Part shown: positions 35,343 to 45,386 of the stretch, one piece after another | Layout: each line of letters starts with the position of its first letter | How positions within the stretch are numbered: the stretch's first letter is position 1 | Assembly: GCF_005887555.1 (NCBI RefSeq) | Contig: NZ_VCIA01000001.1 | Coordinates: forward strand, 2,542,001-2,606,000 | Direction: 5' to 3' | Length of the DNA: 64,000 nt | DNA from: Lentibacillus cibarius | GTDB taxonomy: Bacteria > Bacillota > Bacilli > Bacillales > Amphibacillaceae | The notes under the pieces: generated by a model | Database searches by the model: none | Told to the model about the DNA's origin: nothing | Seen by the model: the letters and a program-made list of their open reading frames with translations, nothing else | Position numbers and translations under genes: made by a program

Positions 35343-35443
35343 CGGGTTATACACATAATGGTTGTGCATAAGTAAGGTTGATATAAAAAGGGATACGTCG
35401 ATTATCAACAATTATGCCATGTTTGTGGATAGGTTGTGGATGG
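35261..35443. promoter_or_regulatory. Cluster of DnaA-box-like 9-mers
   Basis: Three perfect matches to TTATNCACA: TTATCCACA (35316-35324), TTATACACA (35347-35355) and TGTGCATAA (35363-35371, reverse). One-mismatch sites: CTATTCACA (35261-35269), TTATCAACA (35273-35281 and 35402-35410) and TGTGGATAG (35424-35432, reverse). TGTGGATGG (35435-35443) is a two-mismatch site. Eight such sites in 183 bases is dense. B. subtilis has DnaA-box clusters away from oriC that bind DnaA and restrain initiation; this may be one. Confidence 0.6.
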
Positions 35444-35461
35444 ACAAGGAAGTAGGATTAC

Positions 35462-35513
35462 AAAAAAACTTCGGCACTCGACTTCTTTTATAAGTCAAGT
35501 GCCGAAGTTTTTG
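35462..35513. terminator. Terminator of yfhE, bidirectional
   Basis: AAAACTTCGGCACT and AGTGCCGAAGTTTTT pair, with inner GACTT/AAGTC extending the stem; A-run and T-run flank it on both sides. Confidence 0.85.
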
Positions 35514-35514
35514 T

Positions 35515-35619
35515 TCAGCGTCTGCGGGATTCTCGGTCCGCGCGTTTGAAGTCCTTCTGATAAAGAACTTCTTGTGTTTTGGACAAGAAGCGTTCCTTCT
35601 CGATTGGCTTTTTACCCAT
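35515..35619 (-). CDS. yfhE: YfhE-family small protein
   Basis: A 34-residue basic peptide with the segment FLSKTQEVLYQKDFKRADR that is characteristic of the YfhE family of Bacillus. GAGGTG lies 5 bases before the ATG. It sits between the DnaA-box cluster and yfhF, as in the B. subtilis yfhD-yfhE-yfhF order. It has no cysteine and no membrane segment. Function is unknown; its size made it easy to miss. Confidence 0.8.
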   Translation of the reverse strand: MGKKPIEKERFLSKTQEVLYQKDFKRADRESRRR

Positions 35620-35684
35620 ATGAACACCTCATTTCTCCAAGGGTGTACGTATAGTATTGTCCATGACCGGATAATTATACCAGG

Positions 35685-36584
35685 TTAGCCAATTTTAGAT
35701 TGTTCTATTTTACGCAGTGCTGCTTCCAGTTGTGGAAAAGCGAATGGATAACCATGATCCTCGGCTTTTTTGGGCAGCACGTATTGTCCGTGGGTAACCA
35801 GGATGCTCATTTCACCAATCACGGTCCGGACTGCTAATGCAGGAGTCGGAATCCAATCCGGCCGCCGCAATACACGGGCCAATATACTGATGAAATCTTT
35901 GTTCCGCTTCGGATTCGGAGCAGTGACATTAACCGGACCGCTCATTTGTTTATTGGACAGACAGAATTGAATGATGCCAACAACATCCTCTATATGGACC
36001 CATGACATCCACTGTTGGCCACTGCCGATTTTTCCGCCAGCAAATAGTTTAACTGGAAGCTTCATTAATGGCAGAGCACCTTCATCGCCCAGAATAACGC
36101 CGAACCTGGTGCAGACGGTACGAACCCCCAAGTCTTCTGCCTGTTTTGCGGTTTGTTCCCATTCTGCTACGACGCCAGCCAGAAAGTCTCCGCCTGCTTT
36201 TGTCGTTTGTTCGGTGAAAATGCTATCCTCAGACGTCCCGTAAAATCCGACTGCCGACCCGCTTATGAAAACAGCAGGTAATTCTTGCATCTGTTTCATC
36301 ATCTCAATAAGCTGTTGTGTTGTTTCAATCCGGCTATTGCGGATGGCTGCCTTTTTCTTTTTTGACCAGTAGCCAAACAAGGAGTCGCCGGCAAGATTGA
36401 TGACGCCATGGATCAGTGGTAGTTCTTCAACAGGTTGCTCATAGCTAATGAATGACGTTCTTGTCGTGTTGGTATGTCTTTCCGGGGCGCGTGTAAGTAT
36501 GTAGACGTGGTGTCCTTGAGCAGTTAAAGCTACGGTGAGATGTTTACCGACAAAGCCGGTCCCGCCGGTAATTAAATAGTTCAA
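35685..36584 (-). CDS. yfhF: TIGR01777-family epimerase-like protein
   Basis: A 299-residue short-chain-dehydrogenase-like protein with the nucleotide-binding motif TGGTGFVG near the N-terminus, ISGSAVGFYGTS (with the active-site-like tyrosine), and the family's conserved C-terminal domain (GPVNVTAPNPKRNKDF and DHGYPFAFPQLEAAL). TTG at 36584 was chosen because GGAG lies 8 bases upstream; a GTG three codons earlier sits too close to it. It is divergent from recX, as in B. subtilis. Role unknown; called nucleoside-diphosphate-sugar epimerase-like or cell division inhibitor SulA-like in other genomes, without proof. Confidence 0.85.
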   Translation of the reverse strand: MNYLITGGTGFVGKHLTVALTAQGHHVYILTRAPERHTNTTRTSFISYEQPVEELPLIHGVINLAGDSLFGYWSKKKKAAIRNSRIETTQQLIEMMKQMQELPAVFISGSAVGFYGTSEDSIFTEQTTKAGGDFLAGVVAEWEQTAKQAEDLGVRTVCTRFGVILGDEGALPLMKLPVKLFAGGKIGSGQQWMSWVHIEDVVGIIQFCLSNKQMSGPVNVTAPNPKRNKDFISILARVLRRPDWIPTPALAVRTVIGEMSILVTHGQYVLPKKAEDHGYPFAFPQLEAALRKIEQSKIG

Positions 36585-36673
36585 TTCATTCACTCCATTC
36601 TTTTATATAATTGGTTCTTGTTTTCATGATACAATAAAACGTAATAGACGCGCACTAATAGGGAGGGAGTGTA

Positions 36674-37486
36674 TTGCGTAAGATTTCCCGGATTACGACA
36701 CAAAAAAAGCATAAAGATCGTTATAATATTTTTCTCAATGACGGCCAAAAAGAGCAGTATGGTTTTAGTGTAGATGAGGCAGTACTAGTTGAATACAGAC
36801 TTCACAAAGGTATGGAAATGGATGAGGCGACTGTTACCACCCTTATCCATCAAGATACATTACATAAATCCTATACCCTTGCCATCAACTATTTAAGCTA
36901 CCGGATGCGGACAAAAAAAGAAATGTATGATTATCTTATTAAAAAAGAAGTGGATGACGAGCATATCACACACATTATGGAAAAGCTTATCGCTGAAGGT
37001 TTGCTTAACGATCAACAGTTTGCCGAAGCATTTGTACGAACACGCATGAACACGTCAGAAAAGGGACCAATGCTTATCAAGAAAGAGCTGATGGAAAAGG
37101 GTGTACGGGATACCCTTGCTGAAGAAGCAGTTGCTTCATATACATACGACATGCAATTTGAAAAGGCGATGAAACTAGCGAAGAAAAAGTTTCAATCCGG
37201 CAAAAGCAAATCATACCGACAGCAGCTGCAGCATGTTCAAGGCACACTAATGCAAAAAGGGTTTACCGCAGATGTTGTGCAGGCCGTTGCAGGAGAACTC
37301 CAGGATGAAAAAGATGATCATGCTGAATGGCAAGCGCTTGTTAAACAGGGGGAAAAACTACTCCGAAAATATCAGCAAAAATATAGTGGGTACGAGCTCC
37401 ATAATAAAATAAAAGAAGCTTTATATCGGAAAGGCTTCACGATAGATCATATTAATCTATTTTTAGACGAACAGGTGGATGATTAA
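36674..37486 (+). CDS. recX: Recombination regulator RecX
   Basis: A 270-residue, highly charged helical protein of the RecX family, with three-helix repeats recognisable in SYTLAINYLSYRMRTKKEMYDYL (about 75), NDQQFAEAFVRTRMN (about 115) and the C-terminal repeat YSGYELHNKIKEALYRKGF. RecX binds RecA filaments and modulates recombination. Length matches the long Bacillus form (about 264 in B. subtilis). The TTG start follows GGGAGGGAG. It lies between yfhF and yfhH, the same place as in B. subtilis, with a short SDR gene inserted. Confidence 0.93.
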   Translation: MRKISRITTQKKHKDRYNIFLNDGQKEQYGFSVDEAVLVEYRLHKGMEMDEATVTTLIHQDTLHKSYTLAINYLSYRMRTKKEMYDYLIKKEVDDEHITHIMEKLIAEGLLNDQQFAEAFVRTRMNTSEKGPMLIKKELMEKGVRDTLAEEAVASYTYDMQFEKAMKLAKKKFQSGKSKSYRQQLQHVQGTLMQKGFTADVVQAVAGELQDEKDDHAEWQALVKQGEKLLRKYQQKYSGYELHNKIKEALYRKGFTIDHINLFLDEQVDD

Positions 37487-37511
37487 GTTCGGTTAAAATG
37501 TAATTAGAAGT

Positions 37512-37548
37512 GGGGAACCTCATCAAATTTGAGGATCCCCGTTTATTC
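37512..37548 (+). terminator. Terminator of recX
   Basis: GGGGAACCTCA pairs with TGAGGATCCCC with one internal mismatch, followed by GTTTATT. Confidence 0.7.
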
Positions 37549-37568
37549 TTAGAAATAAAGTTCCCGCA

Positions 37569-38228
37569 CTACCGGTCAATAACAATTTCATTGCGCCGGT
37601 CATCTTGACTAAAGATTTGTTCAGCAACGATTTCGGGTCCTTTTAAACCTGACGGGTCTTCTACATGGGTGGAGTTGTCCCAGAAAGGCGTATTCATCCC
37701 GCCCATATAAACAGCTGTAATATCAATAGGGTCATTTGCCCACTCCTGTTGCAGACTTTCGGTAAATCCTTTGACAGCGAATTTACTGGCACAATATATG
37801 GACTCATGCACTTTTCCGCGCAGCCCGGCGGTCGAAATGATCGTCAAGATACGACCTTGGCTTTCCCGAATCAATGGCAGGGCAGATTGTATACAAAGCA
37901 TCGTCCCTCTGACATTGGTGTTTAATGTTTTATCAATATCCTGAATGGAATAGTCTTCTACAGGTCCAAAGATTCCAATGGCAGCATTGTTGATAAATAC
38001 ATCCAGTTCCCCTATTTGCTGAAATGCAATGCTAACAGAAGCGGGTTCCTGCACATCACAAAGGATTACCTCTGCCTGTCCGCCTGCGTTGGAAATTTCG
38101 CTTTGAACTAAATGCAGCTTTGTGTCATCGCGCCCAAGTAAGAATGCTTTATATCCATTTTTTGCATATTTTAGTGCGAGTGCTCGGCCGAGTCCGCTTC
38201 CAGCCCCGGTAATTGCAATCGTTGACAT
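37569..38228 (-). CDS. Short-chain dehydrogenase/reductase
   Basis: A 219-residue classical SDR: cofactor motif TGAGSGLG (7-14), structural NNAA (about 83), catalytic serine in IISTAG and YCASK with catalytic tyrosine and lysine (about 148). Basic residues after the first beta strand pattern (LLGRDD) suggest NADP(H). It is a little shorter than the usual 250 residues, lacking part of the C-terminal substrate loop. It is convergent with recX and divergent from yfhH. Substrate unknown; it may be a paralogue of FabL-like reductases near this locus in other bacilli. Confidence 0.88.
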   Translation of the reverse strand: MSTIAITGAGSGLGRALALKYAKNGYKAFLLGRDDTKLHLVQSEISNAGGQAEVILCDVQEPASVSIAFQQIGELDVFINNAAIGIFGPVEDYSIQDIDKTLNTNVRGTMLCIQSALPLIRESQGRILTIISTAGLRGKVHESIYCASKFAVKGFTESLQQEWANDPIDITAVYMGGMNTPFWDNSTHVEDPSGLKGPEIVAEQIFSQDDRRNEIVIDR

Positions 38229-38318
38229 GTTATTTTCCTCCCAATACAGTGTATTATTATTTTTATTTTCCTAGATAATTGCTAGAATGTAAATAGATAA
38301 GGAAGGGAGCTTAAATAA

Positions 38319-38651
38319 ATGGATTTCCGATATAGTGATTATACAGTTGAACAACTAAGAGAAGAAGTAGGCCGGCTGAAAGAAAAGGCACAGAAAGCTG
38401 AGCAACTGGGAAATATTAGTGAAGTTGCGATTAATCAACGGAAAATGCAGGTTGCCATTGCCTATACAATGAATCCGGATGATTTTGTTCCGGAGCACAT
38501 ATACGAATTGCAGGGCGATCCCGGGTATAAATTTAAAATTAACTATATAAACGGTGTGTTTGCTTGGGGACACCGTGTCAACTTGCTTGGCGAAGTGTAT
38601 GAAAAGGAAGAAGCATTACCGATTTCATTATTAGGGGAAAAGGACGACTGA
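38319..38651 (+). CDS. yfhH: YfhH-family protein (DUF1811)
   Basis: A 110-residue protein matching YfhH: YSDYTVEQLREEVGRLKEKAQKAEQLGN (helical hairpin, about 6-35), AIAYTMNPDDF and a C-terminal SH3-like barrel (GDPGYKFKINYINGVFAWGHRV). A GGAAGGGAG site stands 10 bases before the ATG. It has an established fold class but no known role. Position after recX agrees with B. subtilis. A strong terminator follows. Confidence 0.9.
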   Translation: MDFRYSDYTVEQLREEVGRLKEKAQKAEQLGNISEVAINQRKMQVAIAYTMNPDDFVPEHIYELQGDPGYKFKINYINGVFAWGHRVNLLGEVYEKEEALPISLLGEKDD

Positions 38652-38692
38652 GCGGCTATCGCATACAGAAAAACTAGAGCTGTATGACATAC

Positions 38693-38724
38693 AAAGAACC
38701 CGGCTGGATATCCGGGTTCTTTTA
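38693..38724 (+). terminator. Terminator of yfhH
   Basis: AAGAACCCGG pairs with CCGGGTTCTTTT around CTGGATAT, with a T-rich tail. Confidence 0.85.
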
Positions 38725-38757
38725 AGATTCATGATAAAATGGAGAGCAGGTGATTAT

Positions 38758-39744
38758 TTATATGGGATTATCACCAACATCCAGTTTGCTTTGTAGTTTT
38801 TGCTCGGAAAAAATCCATCCAGTGTAGGAATTCAAAATTCGCATATGATCATCGATTTGAACAACGGCAACAAACGGGTAACGTTCATTGGATCGATACC
38901 GTAAATCGATAAGGCGAACTTCGGTATAATCGTCAAATGTATTCACTTCCCACCGGTAAACAGGCGAAAATGACAGGAATGCAGCAATATTCTTATCCTG
39001 TTTTGCCAGACGGAACAGCTGATTGTCAGGCAGAGGAATCCTTTTAAACTCATCAAGAATTTCAATGTGGCCATCCTCTACGGATCCGACATAAAAGTTG
39101 TCTTTTGTTGTAATGGCTACTCGCCATTTATTTTGTTTAATGGTCGGGGAAGTGGCAATTTGTACAATATCCGAAAAATGATCCTGGATTTTTTTGACGA
39201 TTTCCCGTTTATCCATATACCGTTTAATGTAGTATAGCACAACAACCGCATAAATAATCAGAAACGTATAACCGGGATTAGCGCCAAACATCCACGCAGC
39301 TATCCCGCCAATGTGCAGTGTGAAAATATACGGGTCAAATGTATTGATAAACCCAAGTGCGACCCATTTTCTAGTGAAAGGACGATAGGCTTGCGTCCCG
39401 TATGCGTTGGGGATATCAACAAGGACATGGATAACCACTGCCAGTGCTGTCCAGGCCCACAAATGTAGCAAATTGGAATCAGGAGCGAGTAAATGAATGA
39501 TGTTGGCAATTAGTACTCCCCACATAAGAACTGCCGGTATTGAGTGGGTGATACCACGGTGGTGCCGTATATAAACAGCATTATTCCGTAATTTAAGAAC
39601 TGTATCAAAATCAGGTGCTTGGGAGCCAATGACAGTCCCGGCCAGTACAGCATTAAACAATGCAGGATCTTGCTGTACAGCTGGATCCAAAGTAGCGAGA
39701 CCGCCGATTGCAATGCCCATCACGATATGGGTTCCTGTATCCAT
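38758..39744 (-). CDS. yfhP: YfhP-family metal-dependent hydrolase-like membrane protein
   Basis: A 328-residue protein with an N-terminal half of five hydrophobic segments (start MDTGTHIVMGIAIGG) containing conserved histidines and HHRGITHSIP (about 60), the motif of the YdjM/YfhP (DUF457) family predicted to bind metal, and a soluble C-terminal half from about residue 190. AAGGAGG lies 10 bases before the ATG. In B. subtilis YfhP is the divergent neighbour of mutY (yfhQ), as here, and is reported to influence surfactin-related genes; the reaction is not known. Confidence 0.9.
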   Translation of the reverse strand: MDTGTHIVMGIAIGGLATLDPAVQQDPALFNAVLAGTVIGSQAPDFDTVLKLRNNAVYIRHHRGITHSIPAVLMWGVLIANIIHLLAPDSNLLHLWAWTALAVVIHVLVDIPNAYGTQAYRPFTRKWVALGFINTFDPYIFTLHIGGIAAWMFGANPGYTFLIIYAVVVLYYIKRYMDKREIVKKIQDHFSDIVQIATSPTIKQNKWRVAITTKDNFYVGSVEDGHIEILDEFKRIPLPDNQLFRLAKQDKNIAAFLSFSPVYRWEVNTFDDYTEVRLIDLRYRSNERYPFVAVVQIDDHMRILNSYTGWIFSEQKLQSKLDVGDNPI

Positions 39745-39829
39745 AATTGGAAGTCCTCCTTGAACAGCATGAGTTCATTGGACATACTTACTTATCACAT
39801 TTTAATTGTAACATAGAGGATGTATCAGA

Positions 39830-40900
39830 ATGACAGATAAAGTATTACAGAATTTCAACACTTCTGCATTTCAGAACGCATTAATTGAATGGTATCATGC
39901 CAATAAACGTGATCTGCCATGGCGTGCAGATCAGGATCCATATAAGGTATGGGTATCCGAAATTATGCTACAGCAGACAAAAGTTGACACCGTTATCCCT
40001 TATTTTAAACAGTTTATATCTAAATATCCGACGCCACGCGATTTGGCTTATGCAGATCAGCAGGAAGTATTAAAAACATGGGAGGGTCTTGGCTATTATT
40101 CCCGCGCACGGAATTTGCAACACGCTATTCAGGAAGTGGTTGCTTCCTATGATGGGAAAGTACCGGATGACCCGAATGAACTTGGGTCCCTTAAAGGAAT
40201 AGGGCCATATACGAAAGGTGCCATCTTATCGATTGCGTATAACCAACCACAACCAGCAGTAGATGGCAATGTGATGCGTGTTTTATCCCGCGTCCTAAAA
40301 ATGGATGATGATATTGCAAAAACAAGTGCCAGGAAGAAATTTGAAACATATGCTGCATCGCTTATATCACATGATGATCCCTCGTCTTTCAATCAGGGAA
40401 TGATGGAGCTGGGGGCGCTCATTTGTACGCCTAAAGAACCAATGTGCATGTTCTGCCCAGTTCAGGATTACTGCCGGGCTTTCCAAGAAGGTGTCCAACA
40501 AGCGCTCCCAGTCAAATCAAAGCAGAAAAAACAGAAAGTCGTTCCTTATACCGTTTTACTCATCCAAAACGATAAGGGCCATTATGTGATTGAAAAGCGT
40601 CCTGCCGATGGTTTATTAGCAAATATGTGGCAATTCCCAATGGTGCCAACAGCCGAGATTGGAAATGACCATATCGAACAGTGGTTCCATATGGAGTACG
40701 GGATAGATATTACAAAGAAGGCCAAAAAAGGTAACCTTAAACATGTATTTACCCACCTCGTCTGGCAACTCGAAATTTATGAAGCGACAACGGCAAGTAC
40801 AAAAGTGACAGACGAGCGGCTCAAAATAATAAGCGGAGATAAATTGGATGAATATCCATTTCCAGTATCACATCAAAAAATGATGAAATATCTCCGTTAA
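39830..40900 (+). CDS. mutY: A/G-specific adenine DNA glycosylase
   Basis: A 356-residue base-excision enzyme removing A opposite 8-oxoG. Visible: catalytic glutamate in VSEIMLQQTKVDTVIPYF, helix-hairpin-helix LKGIGPYTKGA, catalytic aspartate in AVDGNVMRVLSRV, and the iron-sulfur ligands of the C-x6-C-x2-C-x5-C type (CTPKEPMCMFCPVQDYC, about 197-213). The C-terminal NUDIX-like domain (VVPYTVLLIQNDKGHYVIEKR, split at will, to the end) recognises 8-oxoG. GAGGATG precedes the ATG by 7 bases. Length and order of domains are normal. Confidence 0.95.
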   Translation: MTDKVLQNFNTSAFQNALIEWYHANKRDLPWRADQDPYKVWVSEIMLQQTKVDTVIPYFKQFISKYPTPRDLAYADQQEVLKTWEGLGYYSRARNLQHAIQEVVASYDGKVPDDPNELGSLKGIGPYTKGAILSIAYNQPQPAVDGNVMRVLSRVLKMDDDIAKTSARKKFETYAASLISHDDPSSFNQGMMELGALICTPKEPMCMFCPVQDYCRAFQEGVQQALPVKSKQKKQKVVPYTVLLIQNDKGHYVIEKRPADGLLANMWQFPMVPTAEIGNDHIEQWFHMEYGIDITKKAKKGNLKHVFTHLVWQLEIYEATTASTKVTDERLKIISGDKLDEYPFPVSHQKMMKYLR

Positions 40901-41029
40901 GTTTAGTTTGCAGTTATGCAAGTAGTTGCGTTATTTCCATTTTATCACTTTTACAGTTAATTTTAACAGCATCTTGAACGGATAGTAAATCAGTACGTGG
41001 GCAGATTAATTAACGCGGAGGTGATAGAA

Positions 41030-41206
41030 ATGGCTAAAAACAAACAGCCAAAAGAAACTGTTGCTGGCACTAACGTACAACAAGTAAAACAACAAAACCA
41101 GCAGGCAGCACAAGGACAAAGTCAGTACGGTACTGAATTTGCTTCTGAAACAAACGCACAAGAAGTGAAAAAGCAAAACCAAAAGTCAAAGCAAAATAAA
41201 AAATAA
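41030..41206 (+). CDS. sspE: Gamma-type small acid-soluble spore protein
   Basis: A 58-residue protein with the repeat typical of gamma SASP (TNVQQVKQQNQQA and TNAQEVKKQNQKS, joined by YGTEFASE, the GPR protease-cleavage-like segment). It is made in the forespore as an amino-acid store. It has one repeat pair fewer than the B. subtilis SspE (84 residues). CGGAGGTGATAG gives a strong site for the ATG at 41030. A sigma-G promoter was searched for upstream but none was convincing. Terminator follows. Confidence 0.92.
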   Translation: MAKNKQPKETVAGTNVQQVKQQNQQAAQGQSQYGTEFASETNAQEVKKQNQKSKQNKK

Positions 41207-41222
41207 CATCCACCCCAAATTT

Positions 41223-41253
41223 TAGAGCTTCCTTCTCCAGGGAGCTCTTTTTT
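41223..41253 (+). terminator. Terminator of sspE
   Basis: AGAGCTTCC pairs with GGGAGCTCT, followed by a run of T, 17 bases after the stop codon. The stretch 41254-41485 behind it holds no supported gene. Confidence 0.8.
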
Positions 41254-41485
41254 GAAAGCTAAGAAAGTATACTTGCAAGTTAAGCCCCAATCGGCTCCGA
41301 TGCACAGCCGCCACACAGGATGTTGCGTACTTAGTCATTAAGGGTGCTCCCATCTCTGTTGTAACGCTGGAACTGATAATGATATTCGCGAGGTATCTGT
41401 CTGAAGTAAGTTTCACTTTATCAATTCCAAGGTTAGGCTTATAATAGGAAGACAACGATTAAAATGGCAGCTAAGGAGCGATAGG

Positions 41486-42013
41486 ATGGCTGGACCAGAT
41501 GCAGGAACGGCAATACAAATACATAGTTATAAACATAATGGTCAATTGCACCGCGTGTGGGAACGTACGCTTGTATTAAAAAGTACGGATATGGTGATCA
41601 TTGGGGCGAATGATAAGACAACTGTCAGAGAAGGTGATGGCAGGTCGTGGATAACAAGGGAACCCGCTATCTGTTATTTCCACGCTGAGTATTGGTTCAA
41701 TATAATTGGTATGCTACGTAATGATGGCATTTATTATTACTGTAATATTAGTTCACCATTCGTTTACGATGAGGAAGCTTTGAAATATATAGATTATGAT
41801 TTGGATGTAAAAGTTTATCCTGATATGACTTATGATTTATTGGATGAGGATGAATATGTTGAACATAAAAATCAAATGAGTTACCCTGTTGTCCTTGATC
41901 GGATTCTTCGGCAGAATGTTGATTATTTACTGAGATGGATTAGACAGCGCCAGGGTCCGTTTGCTCCCGATTTTATCGATCAATGGTACGAACGGTACTT
42001 GACATACCGATAA
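41486..42013 (+). CDS. ntdP: Nucleoside tri- and diphosphatase NtdP (DUF402)
   Basis: A 175-residue DUF402 protein identical in layout to B. subtilis YgaC/NtdP and Staphylococcus homologues: [16 protein letters not shown] at the start, [20 protein letters not shown] and the acidic metal site [24 protein letters not shown] (split at will). It hydrolyses nucleoside tri- and diphosphates with a divalent metal. AAGGAGCGATAGG precedes the ATG. It sits before ygaD, as in B. subtilis. Confidence 0.9.
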   Translation: MAGPDAGTAIQIHSYKHNGQLHRVWERTLVLKSTDMVIIGANDKTTVREGDGRSWITREPAICYFHAEYWFNIIGMLRNDGIYYYCNISSPFVYDEEALKYIDYDLDVKVYPDMTYDLLDEDEYVEHKNQMSYPVVLDRILRQNVDYLLRWIRQRQGPFAPDFIDQWYERYLTYR

Positions 42014-42138
42014 ACAGTTCAATTGATTATCGCCTGCCAAAGCCTTATAATGCAGTAAGTGTCATTCTGTTTCCTTGTTACCAATTGTAGCAAGGTTTTT
42101 CTTTTTTTACTCAATGTTACTACAAGGAATTGATGTGT

Positions 42139-43893
42139 ATGAGCAATATTAAACAATATTTGCAGTTTGTCCGACCGTATAAATGGAAAATTCTAATAAC
42201 GGTAATGGTCGGCATCGCCAAATTCGGTATTCCGCTTCTTATGCCACTGATTTTGAGATACGTTATCGACCATATTATTAATGCGAATGACATGACAGAT
42301 GCTGCAAAACTGGAGCAATTATTCTGGCTTATGGGTGGAGCCTTTGTCATATTTCTGATCATCCGTCCGCCGATAGAATACTTTCGACAATATTTGGCGC
42401 AATGGGTAGGCAACACAATCCTTTATGACATCAGGGATAAGCTGTTTGACCACTTACAAAAATTGAGCCTCAGGTTCTATTCTCAGACAAAAACCGGGGA
42501 AATTATTTCCCGGGTAATACATGATGTCGAACAGACGAAAACTTTTGTCGTAACTGGAATGATGAACATCTGGCTGGATATGATCACAATTTTAATTGCT
42601 ATCGTCATTATGTTGACAATGAACGTCAGCCTAACCATTGTCGCCATTATTTTGTTCCCATTCTACGGTTTTTCGGTCAAATTTTTTTACGGCAAACTCA
42701 GACGCCTAACACGGGAACGATCCCAGTCACTGGCTGAAGTGCAGGGACATTTGCATGAACGTGTGCAGGGAATTCCGGTGACGAGAAGCTTTGCGCTTGA
42801 AGATTATGAACAGGACCAATTCGATTCACGAAATGAGAATTTCCTGCAAAAAGCATTGAACCATACCGACTGGAATGCAAAGACATTCGCGGTGATGAAT
42901 ACAATTACCGATCTCGCGCCATTATTGGTCATTGGGTATGCTGGCTATCAAGTGATTAACGGACACGTCTCTGTTGGTGACATGAGTGCATTCGTCTTGT
43001 ATATGGAAAAGGTGTACAATCCGCTACGCAGGCTGATTAGTTCTTCCACGGTATTGACACAATCCGTGGCTTCAATTGATCGTGTCTTTGATTTGATGAA
43101 TGAATCGTATGATATTGTCGATAAACCAAATGCAAAAAAACTAGACCGGGTGGAAGGAAAAATTAATGTAGACCATGTTTCCTTCAAGTATGAGGAAGAG
43201 GAAGCAGACGTGTTAAAAGATGTGACGCTTCACGTCGAAAGTGGCGAAACCATCGCGTTTGTCGGTATCAGTGGTGGCGGAAAGTCAACGCTTGTCAGTC
43301 TTATTCCCCGTTTCTATGATGTAACCGATGGATCCATTAAGGTAGACGGCACCGATATTCGTGACGTGCAGGCACGATCACTGCGCAACAATATCGGCAT
43401 GGTATTACAGGATAACATATTGTTCAGTGAATCAATTGCCATGAACATCCGGATGGGGAACCCAGATGCAACAGACGAAGAAGTGAAGGCTGCAGCAAAA
43501 GCAGCGAATGCGCATGATTTTATTACAGGGCTACAGTACGGCTATGATACACTTGTCGGCGAACGAGGTGTGAAACTTTCCGGTGGTCAGAAACAACGGA
43601 TCGCCATTGCCCGTGTATTTCTTAAAAATCCGCCGATCTTAATCTTTGACGAAGCGACATCAGCACTTGATTTAGAAAGTGAGCACATTATTCAGGAAGC
43701 AATGGAACGTCTTGCATCAGACCGGACTACCTTCATTGTGGCTCACCGTCTATCTACCATTACACATGCTGATCGGATTGTCGTTATTGAAGGCGGTGAG
43801 ATTAAGGAAATAGGGTCACACGCTGAACTGATGGAAAGAAAAGGACATTATTATGATCTGTATCAGGTGCAGCATTTGGACGACGATCAGTGA
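42139..43893 (+). CDS. ygaD: ABC exporter, fused membrane and ATP-binding domains (YgaD-like)
   Basis: A 584-residue half-transporter: six-helix membrane domain (about 15-320) and ATP-binding domain with Walker [12 protein letters not shown] (about 375), Q-loop VLQDNILF, signature LSGGQKQR, Walker [13 protein letters not shown] and the H-loop AHRLST. Such homodimers export lipids, drugs or peptides (MsbA/BmrA type). Walker A reads GISGGGKST, a glycine where serine/alanine is common but functional. Start at 42139 ([11 protein letters not shown]) chosen by homology; AAGGA is 10 bases upstream. Substrate unknown. Confidence 0.93.
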   Translation: MSNIKQYLQFVRPYKWKILITVMVGIAKFGIPLLMPLILRYVIDHIINANDMTDAAKLEQLFWLMGGAFVIFLIIRPPIEYFRQYLAQWVGNTILYDIRDKLFDHLQKLSLRFYSQTKTGEIISRVIHDVEQTKTFVVTGMMNIWLDMITILIAIVIMLTMNVSLTIVAIILFPFYGFSVKFFYGKLRRLTRERSQSLAEVQGHLHERVQGIPVTRSFALEDYEQDQFDSRNENFLQKALNHTDWNAKTFAVMNTITDLAPLLVIGYAGYQVINGHVSVGDMSAFVLYMEKVYNPLRRLISSSTVLTQSVASIDRVFDLMNESYDIVDKPNAKKLDRVEGKINVDHVSFKYEEEEADVLKDVTLHVESGETIAFVGISGGGKSTLVSLIPRFYDVTDGSIKVDGTDIRDVQARSLRNNIGMVLQDNILFSESIAMNIRMGNPDATDEEVKAAAKAANAHDFITGLQYGYDTLVGERGVKLSGGQKQRIAIARVFLKNPPILIFDEATSALDLESEHIIQEAMERLASDRTTFIVAHRLSTITHADRIVVIEGGEIKEIGSHAELMERKGHYYDLYQVQHLDDDQ

Positions 43894-43995
43894 TATAGTA
43901 ACTTGAAAGCAACTATTAGTGAATGTAACTTCAATTTGATACGATGGAAAAACAGCTTTATAAAAAATGCGATAACAAAATAATTTGAATCAAAA

Positions 43996-44033
43996 TAAGG
44001 CAAAACACCCTAGAAAGGATGTTTTGCCTTTTG
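43996..44033. terminator. Bidirectional terminator between ygaD and gsaB
   Basis: AAGGCAAAACACCCT pairs with AGGATGTTTTGCCTT around AGAA, with A/T runs on both sides of convergent genes. Confidence 0.85.
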
Positions 44034-44090
44034 ATTATAGAAAAGATACATTAATTGGAGATGAACTCATATCTAATAATGTAAGTCTTA

Positions 44091-45386
44091 TTATTTTGTC
44101 GCCATAGCCGCAAATGCTTTTCCAGCTGCATCAATCGTTTGATCAATATCACTTTCAGTATGCTCGGTTGTCAAAAACCATGCTTCGAACTTGGACGGTG
44201 CCAGATTAATCCCTTGTTCCAGCATCAGATGGAAGAATTCAGAAAATGCTTCGCCGTCACTGTCTTCAGCTTGTTCGTAGTTTTCAACGTTACCACCACC
44301 AAAATAAACGGTCATGGCACCACATACCCTGTTTACAGAAATTGGAATACCTGATTCAGATGCTTTTTGTAAAATGCCTTGTTCCAGTCGCTTGCCAAGT
44401 GCGTCTAGTTTTTCGTAGACACCGTCTTCCTGCAGTATTTCCAGGCAAGCAATTCCCGAAGCCATTGAGGCGGGGTTTCCCGCCATTGTTCCTGCCTGAT
44501 ATGCAGGTCCGAGCGGGGCTACCTGTTCCATGATGTCCTGACGACCGCCGTATGCACCGATTGGCAGACCGCCGCCAATAATTTTACCCATGGCTGTCAT
44601 ATCCGGCTCAACACCATAAATCTGCTGTGTGCTACCGTATGTAAATCGGAATGCGGCAATCACTTCATCATAAATGACAAGCGCGCCGGCGTCATGGGTG
44701 ATATCCTTGACCCCTTGCAGGAATCCTTCACGCGGCTCGACAATGCCGAAATTGCCGACAATCGGTTCGACAAGTACGGCCGCAATCTCATCACCCCAGC
44801 GCTCCATTGCTTTTCGGAATGTATCCAGATCATTGAATGGTACCGTAATGACATCTCTGGCAACAGACTGCGGAATCCCAGCAGAATCAGGCGTGCCAAG
44901 TGTCGCCGGTCCGGATCCTGCTTCAACTAATACTGAATCGAAATGGCCATGATAACTACCAGAAAACTTGATGACTTTATCACGTCCAGTATAGGCACGG
45001 GCGACACGGACCGTTGTCATGACAGCTTCGGTTCCTGAATTGGTAAATCGCACCTTTTCCAGCGATGGGATTGCTTCTTTTAACATTTTAGCAAACCGAT
45101 TCTCGAGCTTTGTTGGTGTGCCATATAAAACCCCGTTATGAGCGGCATGGCTGATGGCTTCGGCGATATGTGGGTGCGCGTGACCAGTGATAATCGGTCC
45201 GTATGCTCCTAGGTAATCAATATATTTATTGCCATCGACATCCCAGAAATAAGCGCCTTTTGCCTGTTCCATGTATACCGGTGTCCCGCCACCGACACCC
45301 TTATAGGCGCGTGACGGCGAGTTCACTCCGCCGACAATATGGTTACATGCTTCTTCGTATAATGCCTTTGATGTAGAAAAGTCCAT
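44091..45386 (-). CDS. gsaB: Glutamate-1-semialdehyde 2,1-aminomutase (GsaB-type)
   Basis: A 431-residue PLP enzyme converting glutamate 1-semialdehyde to 5-aminolevulinate for haem and other tetrapyrroles. [46 protein letters not shown] and the PLP lysine in [19 protein letters not shown] are all present. It lies beside ygaD and bcp and perR, the location of the second, GsaB paralogue in B. subtilis, while hemL belongs to the hemAXCDBL operon; assignment as gsaB rests on this synteny. GGAGGC lies 8 bases before the ATG. Confidence 0.92.
   Translation of the reverse strand: MDFSTSKALYEEACNHIVGGVNSPSRAYKGVGGGTPVYMEQAKGAYFWDVDGNKYIDYLGAYGPIITGHAHPHIAEAISHAAHNGVLYGTPTKLENRFAKMLKEAIPSLEKVRFTNSGTEAVMTTVRVARAYTGRDKVIKFSGSYHGHFDSVLVEAGSGPATLGTPDSAGIPQSVARDVITVPFNDLDTFRKAMERWGDEIAAVLVEPIVGNFGIVEPREGFLQGVKDITHDAGALVIYDEVIAAFRFTYGSTQQIYGVEPDMTAMGKIIGGGLPIGAYGGRQDIMEQVAPLGPAYQAGTMAGNPASMASGIACLEILQEDGVYEKLDALGKRLEQGILQKASESGIPISVNRVCGAMTVYFGGGNVENYEQAEDSDGEAFSEFFHLMLEQGINLAPSKFEAWFLTTEHTESDIDQTIDAAGKAFAAMATK

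Noticed and set aside
41222..41455. Minus-strand frame after sspE
   Set aside because: Overlaps the sspE terminator and lacks a start site. A 27-base stretch resembles one near 9768, but too weakly to call a repeat.
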